A stretch of 64,000 nt of DNA from contig NZ_AKWZ02000009.1 in assembly GCF_000306235.2 (NCBI RefSeq), positions 62,001-126,000 on the forward strand, read 5' to 3'. Every line of letters starts with the position of its first letter. The stretch's first letter is position 1. This DNA is from Leptospira fainei serovar Hurstbridge str. BUT 6. Lineage in GTDB: Bacteria; Spirochaetota; Leptospiria; Leptospirales; Leptospiraceae. The notes beneath the pieces are model-generated. The model made no database searches, was not told the origin of the DNA, and saw nothing but the letters and a program-made list of their open reading frames with translations. Shown piece by piece: positions 56,535 through 64,000 of the stretch. The position numbers were made by a program, and so were the translations under genes.

Positions 56535-57602
56535 TTAATCTTTTCGCTCGATGAATTCCCATTTAGAGCCCGGCACTTCCAATACAAAATCGGAACCGAA
56601 GGCTAAGCTAGGAGTGCGAAATCCTTTTCCACCCTTTCCGTTCAATACTTTTTGTACGGCAAGGATCGAAGATTCAATCGTGAACTCGTATCCTTCTTTG
56701 CATTCCAATAGTAAAGAAATCGACTTTCCGGATTGAGCTCTAACTTCTCCCCACACACGAGTCTTCACGTTAGTCCTAGTTTCTTCTCCAGGTCCCTTAA
56801 TCGTCTTTCCCACTAAGGCTTGCATCGCTTTCAGAACCGGAGATAACTTCAATAACGATAGAAAAGGTCTTAAATATTTCATCGCCTTAACTTGTTGCTC
56901 TGGAATATCGGTGAACACCTGAATATTCGGAATGCCGGTTGAAATGTATGCGGTAAATACGTCACCCCAGGGAATTCCGTATATCCGATACGTCCTATCT
57001 TTGATCGATATCGTTTTACTCGAACTTAAATGAGGAACTCCTACGATCTCCCCATTCTTACGAATCTTAGAGCCGAAAGGAAGCTGAGCAAGGGCGCTTT
57101 TCATCGTGCCGGGTGAAACTTCGCTTAAGCCGACGAAAGCGAGTTCCAATTCCGTCGCGGACGGCAATTTTTTTTTCAAGGAAGCTGCAACGCAATCCGT
57201 CGGCACTATGTCGAAACCCACTCCGGGCAGGAGCAAAATTCCCGCTTCCACTGCCGATTGATTCAAAGTGAACAAAGATTCGTACACCGGAATTTCACCG
57301 GTAATATCTAAGTAATGAACTTTTTGAGAAATGCACGCCTGAGCCATCGGGACAGATGTTGAAACGAAAGGTCCTGCGCAGTGAAGGATGAGCGAAAATG
57401 AACGAACGTTCTTTTTTATCGTCTCCAAGTTGTCTAAGCCGAAGACTCTATATTCTAGCCTAAGTTCCTTCGCGAGGGCTTCGATTTTTGCGGGACTTCT
57501 ACCGGCGAGAACCGGTTTCATTCCTCGAGAAACCGCCCGACGGGCAATTAACTCGCCCGTATATCCATTTGCCCCGTACAATAACCATTCTTTTGAAGCC
57601 AT
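56535..57602 (-). CDS. Saccharopine-dehydrogenase-like NAD(P)-binding protein
   Basis: The 355-residue protein starts with a Rossmann motif (WLLYGANGYTGELIARRAV, residues about 6-24) and continues in the pattern of saccharopine dehydrogenase-like oxidoreductases, including the trans-acting enoyl reductase subgroup (LLPGVGFDIVPTDCVAASL at about 143-161). It would reduce or oxidise an unknown metabolite or lipid intermediate. No ribosome binding site is evident before the ATG. It is divergent from the sterol-desaturase family gene, which is suggestive but not proof of a shared lipid role. Confidence 0.82.
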   Translation of the reverse strand: MASKEWLLYGANGYTGELIARRAVSRGMKPVLAGRSPAKIEALAKELRLEYRVFGLDNLETIKKNVRSFSLILHCAGPFVSTSVPMAQACISQKVHYLDITGEIPVYESLFTLNQSAVEAGILLLPGVGFDIVPTDCVAASLKKKLPSATELELAFVGLSEVSPGTMKSALAQLPFGSKIRKNGEIVGVPHLSSSKTISIKDRTYRIYGIPWGDVFTAYISTGIPNIQVFTDIPEQQVKAMKYLRPFLSLLKLSPVLKAMQALVGKTIKGPGEETRTNVKTRVWGEVRAQSGKSISLLLECKEGYEFTIESSILAVQKVLNGKGGKGFRTPSLAFGSDFVLEVPGSKWEFIERKD

Positions 57603-57744
57603 AAAGAGGGAATGTTCGAAACGATTCTTATTTTAGTCAACCGGCATCCGTTACGTCTTGAATTTTTTCAGCCAATTGTTATGCGAAAAGAAGGAGCCTG
57701 CTTGAGTTACTAGTTTTGGATTGACCATGCGAGCTTAAGAAGAG

Positions 57745-59100
57745 ATGATCTATAGAGAACAACGTATGGAAAAAATAAATCTTATCACCATCGCCATTCC
57801 CTTCTTTTTCCTATTAATCGGATTAGAACTATTCTTTTCCTGGTACAAGAAAAGAGGGCTCTATCGCTTAAACGATTCGATTAACGATCTGAGTGCAGGA
57901 GTCTCGAGTCAGATATTCGGAATCATTTTTAAGACGATCATCTTTCTGGCTTACATCTGGATGTATGAAAATTGGAGAATCATAGACCTACCTGCATGGC
58001 CTAGCGAAAGAGTTTCTTGGATGCCGTCGAACGACCTTCTCGGCATTTCCGCCAATACTTGGTCATGGTCTATCGTTCTTCTTGTTTGGGTTGCATGCTT
58101 CGTTTTGTACGATCTCGCCTATTATTGGAATCATCGCCTCAGTCACGAAGTCAATTTTCTGTGGGCAGGGCACGTCGTTCACCATCAAAGTGAAGAATAT
58201 AACCTGACAGTCGCGTTACGACAAGCCAGCTTTCATTCTCTTTTTTCCTGGGTCTTCTACGTTCCTCTTGCATTATTAGGATTCCCTCCGATTGTCACGA
58301 TTTTAAACGGACAACTGAACTTAATCTACCAATTTTGGATTCATACAAAAGCGATCGATAAGCTGCCTTCTTGGTTCGAAGCGATTTTCAACACTCCTTC
58401 CCATCATAGGGTACATCATGGAATCAATCCGAAATACATCGATAAGAATCACGGTGGAACCCTAATCGTTTTCGACAAATGGTTTGGCACTTTCCAAAAA
58501 GAAGAAGAGACTCCCGTATACGGGACCGTAAAACCCCTACGAAGCTTCAATCCGTTTTGGGCGAACGTTCATTACTGGTGGGAGATGTTCGAACTTGCTT
58601 GGAAATCCTCTCGTTGGATCGACAAAATTAAAGTCTTCGTCGCGATGCCCGGTTGGAGACCGGAGGAACTTGGCGGCCAATACCCGATTCCCGAAGTGAA
58701 TGAGAAAACTTTCAAAAAATATGATGTTTCGTTACCGACCGGATTAACCGTTTACGCATTGGTTTGGTTCGCGGCAACCGTAACCGGAACCTTTGCGATG
58801 CTTGTAAAAATTTCCGTAATCCCGGTTAACGTGCAATATACGATTTTTATACTCAGTTTTCTTTCCCTGATTTCGATCGGAGGAATCTTGGATTTAAAAA
58901 GATGGGCGCTTTATATGGAACCCGCAAGGCTTGCAATTCTAATCGCTACAGCAATTCTATTCGGTTTTAGCAACGCAAATCTTGCGATTATCGGCGGCTT
59001 GGCATTCTTATCCGTAGCTTGGTTTTTACTCCACAGACATTCATTTTCCAGCTGGAAGGAAATCGATCCGGCTAAGGAAATCCAAAGTCGGACCGCTTAG
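57745..59100 (+). CDS. Sterol desaturase/fatty acid hydroxylase family membrane protein
   Basis: The 451-residue polytopic protein has the di-iron histidine clusters of the FA_hydroxylase superfamily: HRLSHEVNFLWAGHVVHHQS (about 128-147) and HHRVHHGINPKYIDKNHGG (about 215-235). The length and the C-terminal block of hydrophobic helices resemble alkylglycerol monooxygenase-like members. It would hydroxylate or desaturate a lipid. Starts at 57745 (AAGAAGAG upstream) or 57766 (GAGAA upstream) are both possible. It ends at a hairpin that carries the insertion sequence described next. Confidence 0.87.
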   Translation: MIYREQRMEKINLITIAIPFFFLLIGLELFFSWYKKRGLYRLNDSINDLSAGVSSQIFGIIFKTIIFLAYIWMYENWRIIDLPAWPSERVSWMPSNDLLGISANTWSWSIVLLVWVACFVLYDLAYYWNHRLSHEVNFLWAGHVVHHQSEEYNLTVALRQASFHSLFSWVFYVPLALLGFPPIVTILNGQLNLIYQFWIHTKAIDKLPSWFEAIFNTPSHHRVHHGINPKYIDKNHGGTLIVFDKWFGTFQKEEETPVYGTVKPLRSFNPFWANVHYWWEMFELAWKSSRWIDKIKVFVAMPGWRPEELGGQYPIPEVNEKTFKKYDVSLPTGLTVYALVWFAATVTGTFAMLVKISVIPVNVQYTIFILSFLSLISIGGILDLKRWALYMEPARLAILIATAILFGFSNANLAIIGGLAFLSVAWFLLHRHSFSSWKEIDPAKEIQSRTA

Positions 59101-59146
59101 ACCGGGGATTTCAAGTCCAATGGCAAGGTCGATTTGAGCAATTGTG

Positions 59147-59169
59147 CCCCCACCCTTCCTGGGTGGGGA
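59147..59169 (+). terminator. GC-rich hairpin after the sterol-desaturase gene, split from its T tract
   Basis: CCCCACCC (59148-59155) and GGGTGGGG (59162-59169) pair perfectly around TTCCTT. The insertion sequence's left inverted repeat starts 1-2 bp after the stem, where a T tract would normally lie. Confidence 0.7.
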
Positions 59170-59170
59170 G

Positions 59171-60813
59171 CCTGTTGAAAAAGAGGCCTGGTTTGTCTGA
59201 AAATTCTTCTTCCTCTTTAAAGCGAATGGCAAAAAGAGAAAGGACTGCCGTAGCAGATCGTTTAAATATACCGAAATCCGCAAATTTTTCCTATGTTGTG
59301 AGCGGAGCATCTTTCGGACCATTCAAGAGAAACTTTTTCCAATCCTTTTGTCATGAATCTATTTCCTGCACGAGATCCTTTCATTGCACCAAAGACGCCT
59401 TCAATCGAAGAAAACCGTTTGGCATAAATTTTTCTCGATTTCGGGTTTTGTAACTTTTTGCGCATTTCCATCGTGTAGAAATTATTCAGCTCGCTCGGAT
59501 GGTAGTTTTTACTTGGACTTAAATGAATGTAGTTTCTTCTCAAGTTATTAGAATTCACCAAAATGGATTTAGATCGACCTTTTGTGCAGAAATGTTTCAA
59601 CTTACAGCCGTTGCAACCCGTCGATCTGTAATCCGAATAACTGTATTGTCCATGAAGATACTTTTCGGATCGGAATTTAAGTGTTCTGCCCGATGGACAG
59701 ACGAAGTTGTTGGCTTTCTTTTCATAGATAAATTTGATGAACGGAGGCCTTCGTTTGGAGAAATCGGTAACTTTTGGGATCTTCCCTGCTTGGAATAACC
59801 TTGTTACTTTTTGATCGGGACAATAAAGATCGAAGTCTTTTAATCTCTGGAAATTACTTTCGCTTGCATAACCGGCATCTAAGACATATTGAATTCTATT
59901 TAAATCTTGTTTTTCCGATCTTAAGAATTCGTAGCAAGATTCGACTTTTCGAATCATTTTCTCCGCAAACTTAGTATCGGATTGTTCCGTTTCCACACTG
60001 TGAGAAATGATCATGTTGGATTTGCAATCGACCGCCGCTTGAGCATTGTAACCTACCAGGAATACGTTTCCTTTTTTCTGTAGATCGCAATCTCTCTCAT
60101 AGAGATGGACTCTACGACGGTCTTTGTGCTTTTTTAGGAATTTTACCGCATCCTGAAGCTTTTCCGCCTTTAGTTCTAATTCTTTTCTTTTGTCTCGAAT
60201 TTGAGAACGATCCATATCGGCAGACTTTTCCCATTCTTGAAATTTGACCTTACTTACCTTTTCGATTTGTTCAAGTCTAAGCTCGAATTTTTCCAGGTCC
60301 CCTATATCATCGGGATTCGCATTCGCCTTTATCTTAGTGCCATCTATGGAAACGGTTTCAAAATCTATATAACCGCTTTCGTAACCGAGAAATACCGTTT
60401 GAGAAAATAGATCTTCGATTTCAGTTCTGTGAGTCTTTCTGAACTTTGAGATAAAACTATGATCCAGCTCTTCTCCATCCAGAAGATAGATCAATTCAGC
60501 TCTGAGTTTGGATAACCTACAGAGTTCCCGCATCGAGATATTGCCGATTAAAATGGAATAAAAAAGAGCCGAAATAACTTTCTTCGGTGAAATTGCAGGT
60601 CTGCCAGTCTCATCATTCTGGTAATTCTTTTCGAAATCTTCGAAATCTAACCGATCAATGACTTTCTTAAAACCGTGAATCGGATGTTCTTCCCCGAACA
60701 ATTCCTTGAACTCTAAAACGTACATTCTAAGCTGATTCGGATCCGTATTCTTGAACTTTGCCATTCCGTAAATCTAGCAAGTTCCCTAAAATTGCATCCC
60801 TTTTTCAACAGGC
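59171..60813. mobile_element. Insertion sequence, IS1182-like
   Basis: A 1.6-kb element bounded by the inverted repeat GCCTGTTGAAAAAG (59171-59184) and its complement at 60800-60813, with GG/CC nearby on each side. It contains one transposase gene on the minus strand, 36 bp from the right repeat. No short direct target repeat is evident; IS1182-type elements often insert next to palindromes, and here the left end abuts a terminator stem. No second copy lies in the window. Confidence 0.85.
59262..60764 (-). CDS. IS1182-family transposase
   Basis: The 500-residue protein has the DUF772-type N-terminal region (RPAISPKKVISALFYSILIG and MRELCRL), the DDE domain with Asp in TVSIDGTKIKANAN, Asp in YVLDAGYASESNF and Glu in KRFSSIEGVFGAMKG, and a central cysteine cluster (CNGCKLKHFC), all as in IS1182 transposases. 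The reading frame is intact, so the element may be active. It cuts and re-inserts the DNA between the inverted repeats. Confidence 0.92.
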   Translation of the reverse strand: MAKFKNTDPNQLRMYVLEFKELFGEEHPIHGFKKVIDRLDFEDFEKNYQNDETGRPAISPKKVISALFYSILIGNISMRELCRLSKLRAELIYLLDGEELDHSFISKFRKTHRTEIEDLFSQTVFLGYESGYIDFETVSIDGTKIKANANPDDIGDLEKFELRLEQIEKVSKVKFQEWEKSADMDRSQIRDKRKELELKAEKLQDAVKFLKKHKDRRRVHLYERDCDLQKKGNVFLVGYNAQAAVDCKSNMIISHSVETEQSDTKFAEKMIRKVESCYEFLRSEKQDLNRIQYVLDAGYASESNFQRLKDFDLYCPDQKVTRLFQAGKIPKVTDFSKRRPPFIKFIYEKKANNFVCPSGRTLKFRSEKYLHGQYSYSDYRSTGCNGCKLKHFCTKGRSKSILVNSNNLRRNYIHLSPSKNYHPSELNNFYTMEMRKKLQNPKSRKIYAKRFSSIEGVFGAMKGSRAGNRFMTKGLEKVSLEWSERCSAHNIGKICGFRYI

Positions 60814-60815
60814 CC

Positions 60816-61342
60816 TGGGGGCCGGATCGGAGGTACACGCCCGAGCCTAACAGCATCGATGCGTCGACTTATCACAAATTGGCTTTAGCGGCAAGCTATT
60901 TTTATTCTTAGTCAGTGCATGAGCTCCCACATCAACCCGTCGATAGCTAGATGAAAGTTTCACGATTCGCATCCACCGGACCTTTCGAATTTTCCTTTGA
61001 AATTGTAATCGCTCGCAAAATATTCAATCAACGGAAAAATCAAATGCAGGAATGCGCATCTATATCTGTTTTTCATAATTTACTCATTCTCCGGAATTTC
61101 GCGGTCTTTCGTCGGCTATGCTACTATTAAAGGATAACTTCAAGGGCTGAGAATGGATTTCCGTTCCTCGTCCAAAATTCGTGATCGCTTCGAGAGGAGA
61201 GTAATATAGCATTCAATTTTATCGTATATGACAAAATCCGATGGTTTCTTTTTGTTTCATTTGAACGTAAATTAATTGCTCAATTTCCGGTAAGAATCAG
61301 TATAAAAAGCATAACATTTCAATTTGCAGTCTACTAGTTCGA
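60816..61342. other. Intergenic region right of the insertion sequence
   Basis: About 530 bp with no coding frame that shows family, signal peptide and ribosome binding site together. A frame at 61272-61520 runs antisense to the glycosyltransferase start and is not called. The left part is more GC-rich than the right. It may be a decayed gene or a remnant of sequence displaced by the insertion. Confidence 0.4.
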
Positions 61343-61975
61343 ATGCCAAATCCGATTTTACATATATTCTTAAAGAATCCGATTCTCGGACGGGTAAAAA
61401 CAAGACTCGCAGTAGATATTGGTGAAAAAGCTGCCCTAGAAGTTTACCTGGCATTAGTGGAAAAAACCAGAGAATGCGTGCGCCTTCTCGATATCCCCAA
61501 AATTCTTTGGTTCGATTCATTTCTTCCCGATTCGAGCGAATCCGATAATTGGGGGAGCCCCCATTTAATTATGAAATTACAGCAGGGTCATGATTTGGGC
61601 GAAAAAATGAGAAACGCATTTTTATATTCGTTTAATAACGGATATTCGTCGGCGGCTTTAATCGGGAGCGATTGTGCAGAACTCCAAGAATTTCATTTAA
61701 GGGAGGCTTTCCGAATCTTGGATGAGAAGGATGTCATTTACGGACCGGCAAAAGACGGAGGCTACTATTTGATCGGATTGAAGGAAGATTTTCCGGAACT
61801 TTTTCAAGGAATCCAATGGAGCACAAATACCGTATTGCCTGCGAGCTTGGAGAAAGTCCGACAAGCCGGAAAGAAAGTCGGTTTACTTCCCGTTCTAACC
61901 GACATTGATACTTTAAGCGATCTGCAAGAATGCGAAGCAAAGGGGATTTTAGCGTGGAGAAGGACTTCTTCTTAA
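61343..61975 (+). CDS. TIGR04282-family glycosyltransferase (arsenosugar type)
   Basis: The 210-residue protein matches TIGR04282/DUF2064, a CofC-like nucleotidyl/glycosyltransferase fold. It has FLKNPILGRVKTRLA at residues 9-23, GSDCAELQEFHLREAF, DVIYGPAKDGGYYLIGL and SLEKVRQAGKKVGLLPVLTDIDTL. The family is named for predicted arsenosugar synthesis, but it is widespread and the substrate is untested. Its end overlaps the next gene by 22 nt. Confidence 0.9.
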   Translation: MPNPILHIFLKNPILGRVKTRLAVDIGEKAALEVYLALVEKTRECVRLLDIPKILWFDSFLPDSSESDNWGSPHLIMKLQQGHDLGEKMRNAFLYSFNNGYSSAALIGSDCAELQEFHLREAFRILDEKDVIYGPAKDGGYYLIGLKEDFPELFQGIQWSTNTVLPASLEKVRQAGKKVGLLPVLTDIDTLSDLQECEAKGILAWRRTSS

Positions 61976-62688
61976 ATTCAAAGATTTCCATCATTATCCC
62001 CGTCCATAACGAAGAAAATTTTCTTTCCAGACTTTTGGAACGCCTCGAAGCTTTAAATCGAACGGACGAAAATTTAGAAATTATCGTAGTCGATGGCAAA
62101 AGCACCGACAATTCCAGAAAGATCGCTTCCCGATACCAAGTAACGTTAATCGACTCACCTATTCAGCGTCGCTCGTTTCAATGCAACTTAGGCGCAAAGT
62201 TCGCTAAAGGAAAGATTTTATTTTTCCTGCATGCCGATTGTCTTCCGCCGGAAGATTATTTCCACGCCGTTCGAATAAGCGTGCAAGAAGGCAAACAAGC
62301 CGGATGCTTTCGCATTCGTTACGATTCGACGAATTGGTGGCTTAAGCTGAACGCCGTTTACAAAGACGCAAACTTGAGTCTATTACGATTCGGTGATCAG
62401 GGACTATTCGTGACAACTGCGATTTTTTCAAAATGCGGCGGGTTCCGAGAAGATTGGAACCTAATGGAGGATTCGGAGATTGTACGGAGAATTCGTAAAA
62501 TCAGTTCTTTTAATGTTTTAGACTCTCGTATAATTGTTTCTCCAAGGAAATTTGCAGAAATCGGAATAATCAAATTGCAGTTTGCTTATTTCATTTGCTC
62601 CCTCCTCTTCATACTTAGAGCCGGGCCAAATTTAATAGAAAAATCGTATCGAATTCTTACAAAAAAAAAGGAGCAAATCCTTTCGTAA
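61954..62688 (+). CDS. TIGR04283-family glycosyltransferase, family 2
   Basis: Start placed at GTG 61954 (244 aa), which has AAAGGGGAT at ideal spacing; a frame from ATG 61930 has a poor site. Residues 10-120 form a GT2 domain: ISIIIPVHNEENFLSRLL, IIVVDGKSTDNS, FLHADCLPP (DxD-like). Partner of the upstream TIGR04282 protein, as in many bacteria. A short C-terminal hydrophobic segment could tether it to the membrane. No arsenic-methylation or radical-SAM gene is visible nearby. Confidence 0.9.
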   Translation: MEKDFFLNSKISIIIPVHNEENFLSRLLERLEALNRTDENLEIIVVDGKSTDNSRKIASRYQVTLIDSPIQRRSFQCNLGAKFAKGKILFFLHADCLPPEDYFHAVRISVQEGKQAGCFRIRYDSTNWWLKLNAVYKDANLSLLRFGDQGLFVTTAIFSKCGGFREDWNLMEDSEIVRRIRKISSFNVLDSRIIVSPRKFAEIGIIKLQFAYFICSLLFILRAGPNLIEKSYRILTKKKEQILS

Positions 62689-62854
62689 AAAGATAAATGT
62701 TTATTTAAATGGAAACGTAAGTTTGCGGAGGGTATTTCCGTTGACTTAGAACTTCCTTGCCGGGTACTGTACGAAAAGTTCGATCCATTCAGCCATCGGC
62801 AGCCTTCGGACATAAATAAAACTCCTCGGACCCTTCCGATATCAGGTACAACCC

Positions 62855-63442
62855 GTGAAACAAACCCGAATTTTTCTAATCAGCATTTTGCTCTTCGTAA
62901 ATACAGCTCTGTTTTCCGAAGAGGCTCAACCAACGACTCCGCCGATGACGGAAACAATAGCCTCTCCCGAGGAATCATCTCTTTCTACGGTTAAAAAGCT
63001 GGTCGGTTTTATACGATATAAAAAAAATGATAAGGCTTTGGCCTTAATCAATGTAGGCCGATTTTCAGAATTATTGATCGGCACGGCCAAATTTTCGAGC
63101 ACGGAAAGAAAAGAATTCGAAGATGCAATCGCCGAGTATATAGTGAATAAAGCCTTTCCGATCGCAGTAAAATATTTCGATAAAATAGATATCACGTATG
63201 AAAAACCGATTCTTAAGGATAAGCGTATCAGGATCGGTTCCTCCATTTTATACAAAGGTTCGGATCAAGTTTCTTTTGCATGGATCCTTTCCGAAATCGA
63301 CGGGAATTGGTACATTACGGATTTTGAAACCGAAGGAAAACTCGCAACCGATATCAATCGCACGAAAAATATAGAACCGTCTTTGAAAAAAAATGGAGTC
63401 AAAGGAACGATCGCTTTAGTTCAGAAAGCGGCTAAAAATTGA
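62855..63442 (+). CDS. MlaC/Ttg2D-like exported phospholipid-binding protein
   Basis: Start is GTG 62855; the product (195 aa) has a signal peptide ending near ALFSEE, a Pro/Thr-rich linker and a core in the MlaC family pattern (ALINVGRFSELLIGTAKFSSTERKEFEDAIAEYIVN, KDKRIRIGSSILYKG, GNWYITDFETEG). MlaC proteins ferry phospholipids or related lipids through the periplasm. The TGATG overlap with the following RND-type gene argues that the two act together, as lipid carrier and exporter; HpnM/HpnN of hopanoid loci are a precedent. Confidence 0.82.
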   Translation: MKQTRIFLISILLFVNTALFSEEAQPTTPPMTETIASPEESSLSTVKKLVGFIRYKKNDKALALINVGRFSELLIGTAKFSSTERKEFEDAIAEYIVNKAFPIAVKYFDKIDITYEKPILKDKRIRIGSSILYKGSDQVSFAWILSEIDGNWYITDFETEGKLATDINRTKNIEPSLKKNGVKGTIALVQKAAKN

Positions 63443-64000
63443 TGAGAAAATTTCTCTCTAAATCGACGGATGCAGTACTGACTCGTCCCGTTACGTCATC
63501 AATCTGCTTGTTAATTTTCCTATGTGTTTCCGCGTTCTATACGACTCGTTTGTCGATAAATAGCAATAATCTGGAATTATTGCCCCCGGAAAACCCGTCG
63601 GTCGTTATCACGCGTAAAGTGATCGAAATGGTCGGAGGAAGCGGATTTTACACGGTTGTTCTCAAATTTAAAGACGAGAAGGGAATGACCTCCCACTTAG
63701 TCAAAGCTTTTCAAGCTAAACGGGACGGGAACACTGATCTGCAAAAAAAAGAACTCGATCTTGCCGATTCAGAAAAGCGCAAACATTTGCCCTACTATAA
63801 GGAGAGAGAAAAAGCCCTAAAACAATCCTCCGAAAAACTAGCGGAATTATTTTTAGCCGATAAGGAATTTGTTCGTTTCGTCTCTTATAGGTATAACGTC
63901 TCGTTTTTACAAGATCGACTTCCTTTATTTTTAAAAACGGAAGACTTAGTTGAAATACGAAAGAGAGTCAAACGAAAAATTGATGAGGAGGTTGAACGGG
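63442..64000 (+). CDS. RND-superfamily exporter, 3' part beyond the right edge
   Basis: ATG 63442 overlaps the preceding stop and opens a frame that runs to the window edge (186 codons so far). A membrane helix (SSICLLIFLCVSAFYTT, about 20-36) is followed by the periplasmic segment LSINSNNLELLPPENPSVV, the pattern of MMPL/RND proteins such as HpnN, in which the first helix is followed by a large soluble loop. The rest of the protein is outside the window, so the domain count cannot be checked. Confidence 0.8.
   Translation, partial: MRKFLSKSTDAVLTRPVTSSICLLIFLCVSAFYTTRLSINSNNLELLPPENPSVVITRKVIEMVGGSGFYTVVLKFKDEKGMTSHLVKAFQAKRDGNTDLQKKELDLADSEKRKHLPYYKEREKALKQSSEKLAELFLADKEFVRFVSYRYNVSFLQDRLPLFLKTEDLVEIRKRVKRKIDEEVER

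Noticed and set aside
60816..61342. tRNA or remnant mobile element right of the insertion sequence
   Set aside because: No cloverleaf with conserved T-arm, no second inverted repeat and no transposase fragment seen.
61272..61520. 82-residue frame antisense to the TIGR04282 gene
   Set aside because: Mostly overlaps a clear gene on the opposite strand.
62761..62815. tRNA-like stretch with TTCGATCC
   Set aside because: Surrounding sequence does not form acceptor, D or anticodon stems.

Overview
The window looks like a chromosomal segment of Leptospira (Spirochaetes), probably one of the moderately GC-rich 'intermediate' (P2) species. This is inferred from gene content: many small lipoproteins with spirochaete-type lipoboxes (final residues such as FLNC, LINC, LLAGC), DUF3015 paralogs, a LruB-like imelysin lipoprotein beside a TonB-dependent receptor, and a DUF4105 protein. 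No rRNA, tRNA, CRISPR array, prophage or replication origin was seen.

Layout. 1-4986: an exported helical protein cut by the left edge (minus strand), then a plus-strand run with a DUF2225 protein, truA, an outer-membrane-like protein and a lipoprotein. 5044-9486 (minus): PfkB kinase, then an overlapping operon of a TonB-C-terminal membrane protein, a PrsW-type protease and prmA. 9592-19015: glyS, an exported HELGH metalloprotease, a GNAT enzyme, an FMN reductase, a receiver/HATPase hybrid without an obvious phospho-histidine, a lipoprotein, a membrane pyrophosphatase and a TPR protein. 19054-23265: a lipoprotein island with TRL-like proteins, one interrupted by TGA at its lipobox cysteine. 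23244-29776: alpha/beta hydrolase, DUF4105 protein, four DUF3015 paralogs arranged as two divergent pairs, and a DUF2846-like lipoprotein. 29791-39687: an acidic protein, an RlmD-type methyltransferase, a SpoIID-domain lipoprotein, an ABC transporter (ATPase and FtsX-type permease), conserved hypotheticals, pyrE and a fatty-acid desaturase.

39800-52925 (all minus) is the most distinctive region. Two separate sets of circularly permuted ATP-grasp, alpha-E and transglutaminase genes (one with the first two domains fused, one split and carrying a large transglutaminase-DUF2126 protein) enclose a LruB-like imelysin/TonB-receptor operon. That operon is preceded by a 23-nt palindrome resembling a Fur box. 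The ATP-grasp/alpha-E/transglutaminase association is known as a predicted peptide synthesis or modification system; duplicate copies around an iron-uptake operon stand out here.

53229-56440 (minus) is a tightly coupled operon of four TRL-like lipoproteins, another probable lipoprotein and a HEGGH protein. 56535-64000 holds a saccharopine-dehydrogenase-like reductase, a sterol-desaturase family protein, an IS1182-type insertion sequence placed at the foot of a terminator hairpin, two glycosyltransferases of the TIGR04282/TIGR04283 pair, a MlaC-like exported protein and the start of an RND-type exporter cut by the right edge.
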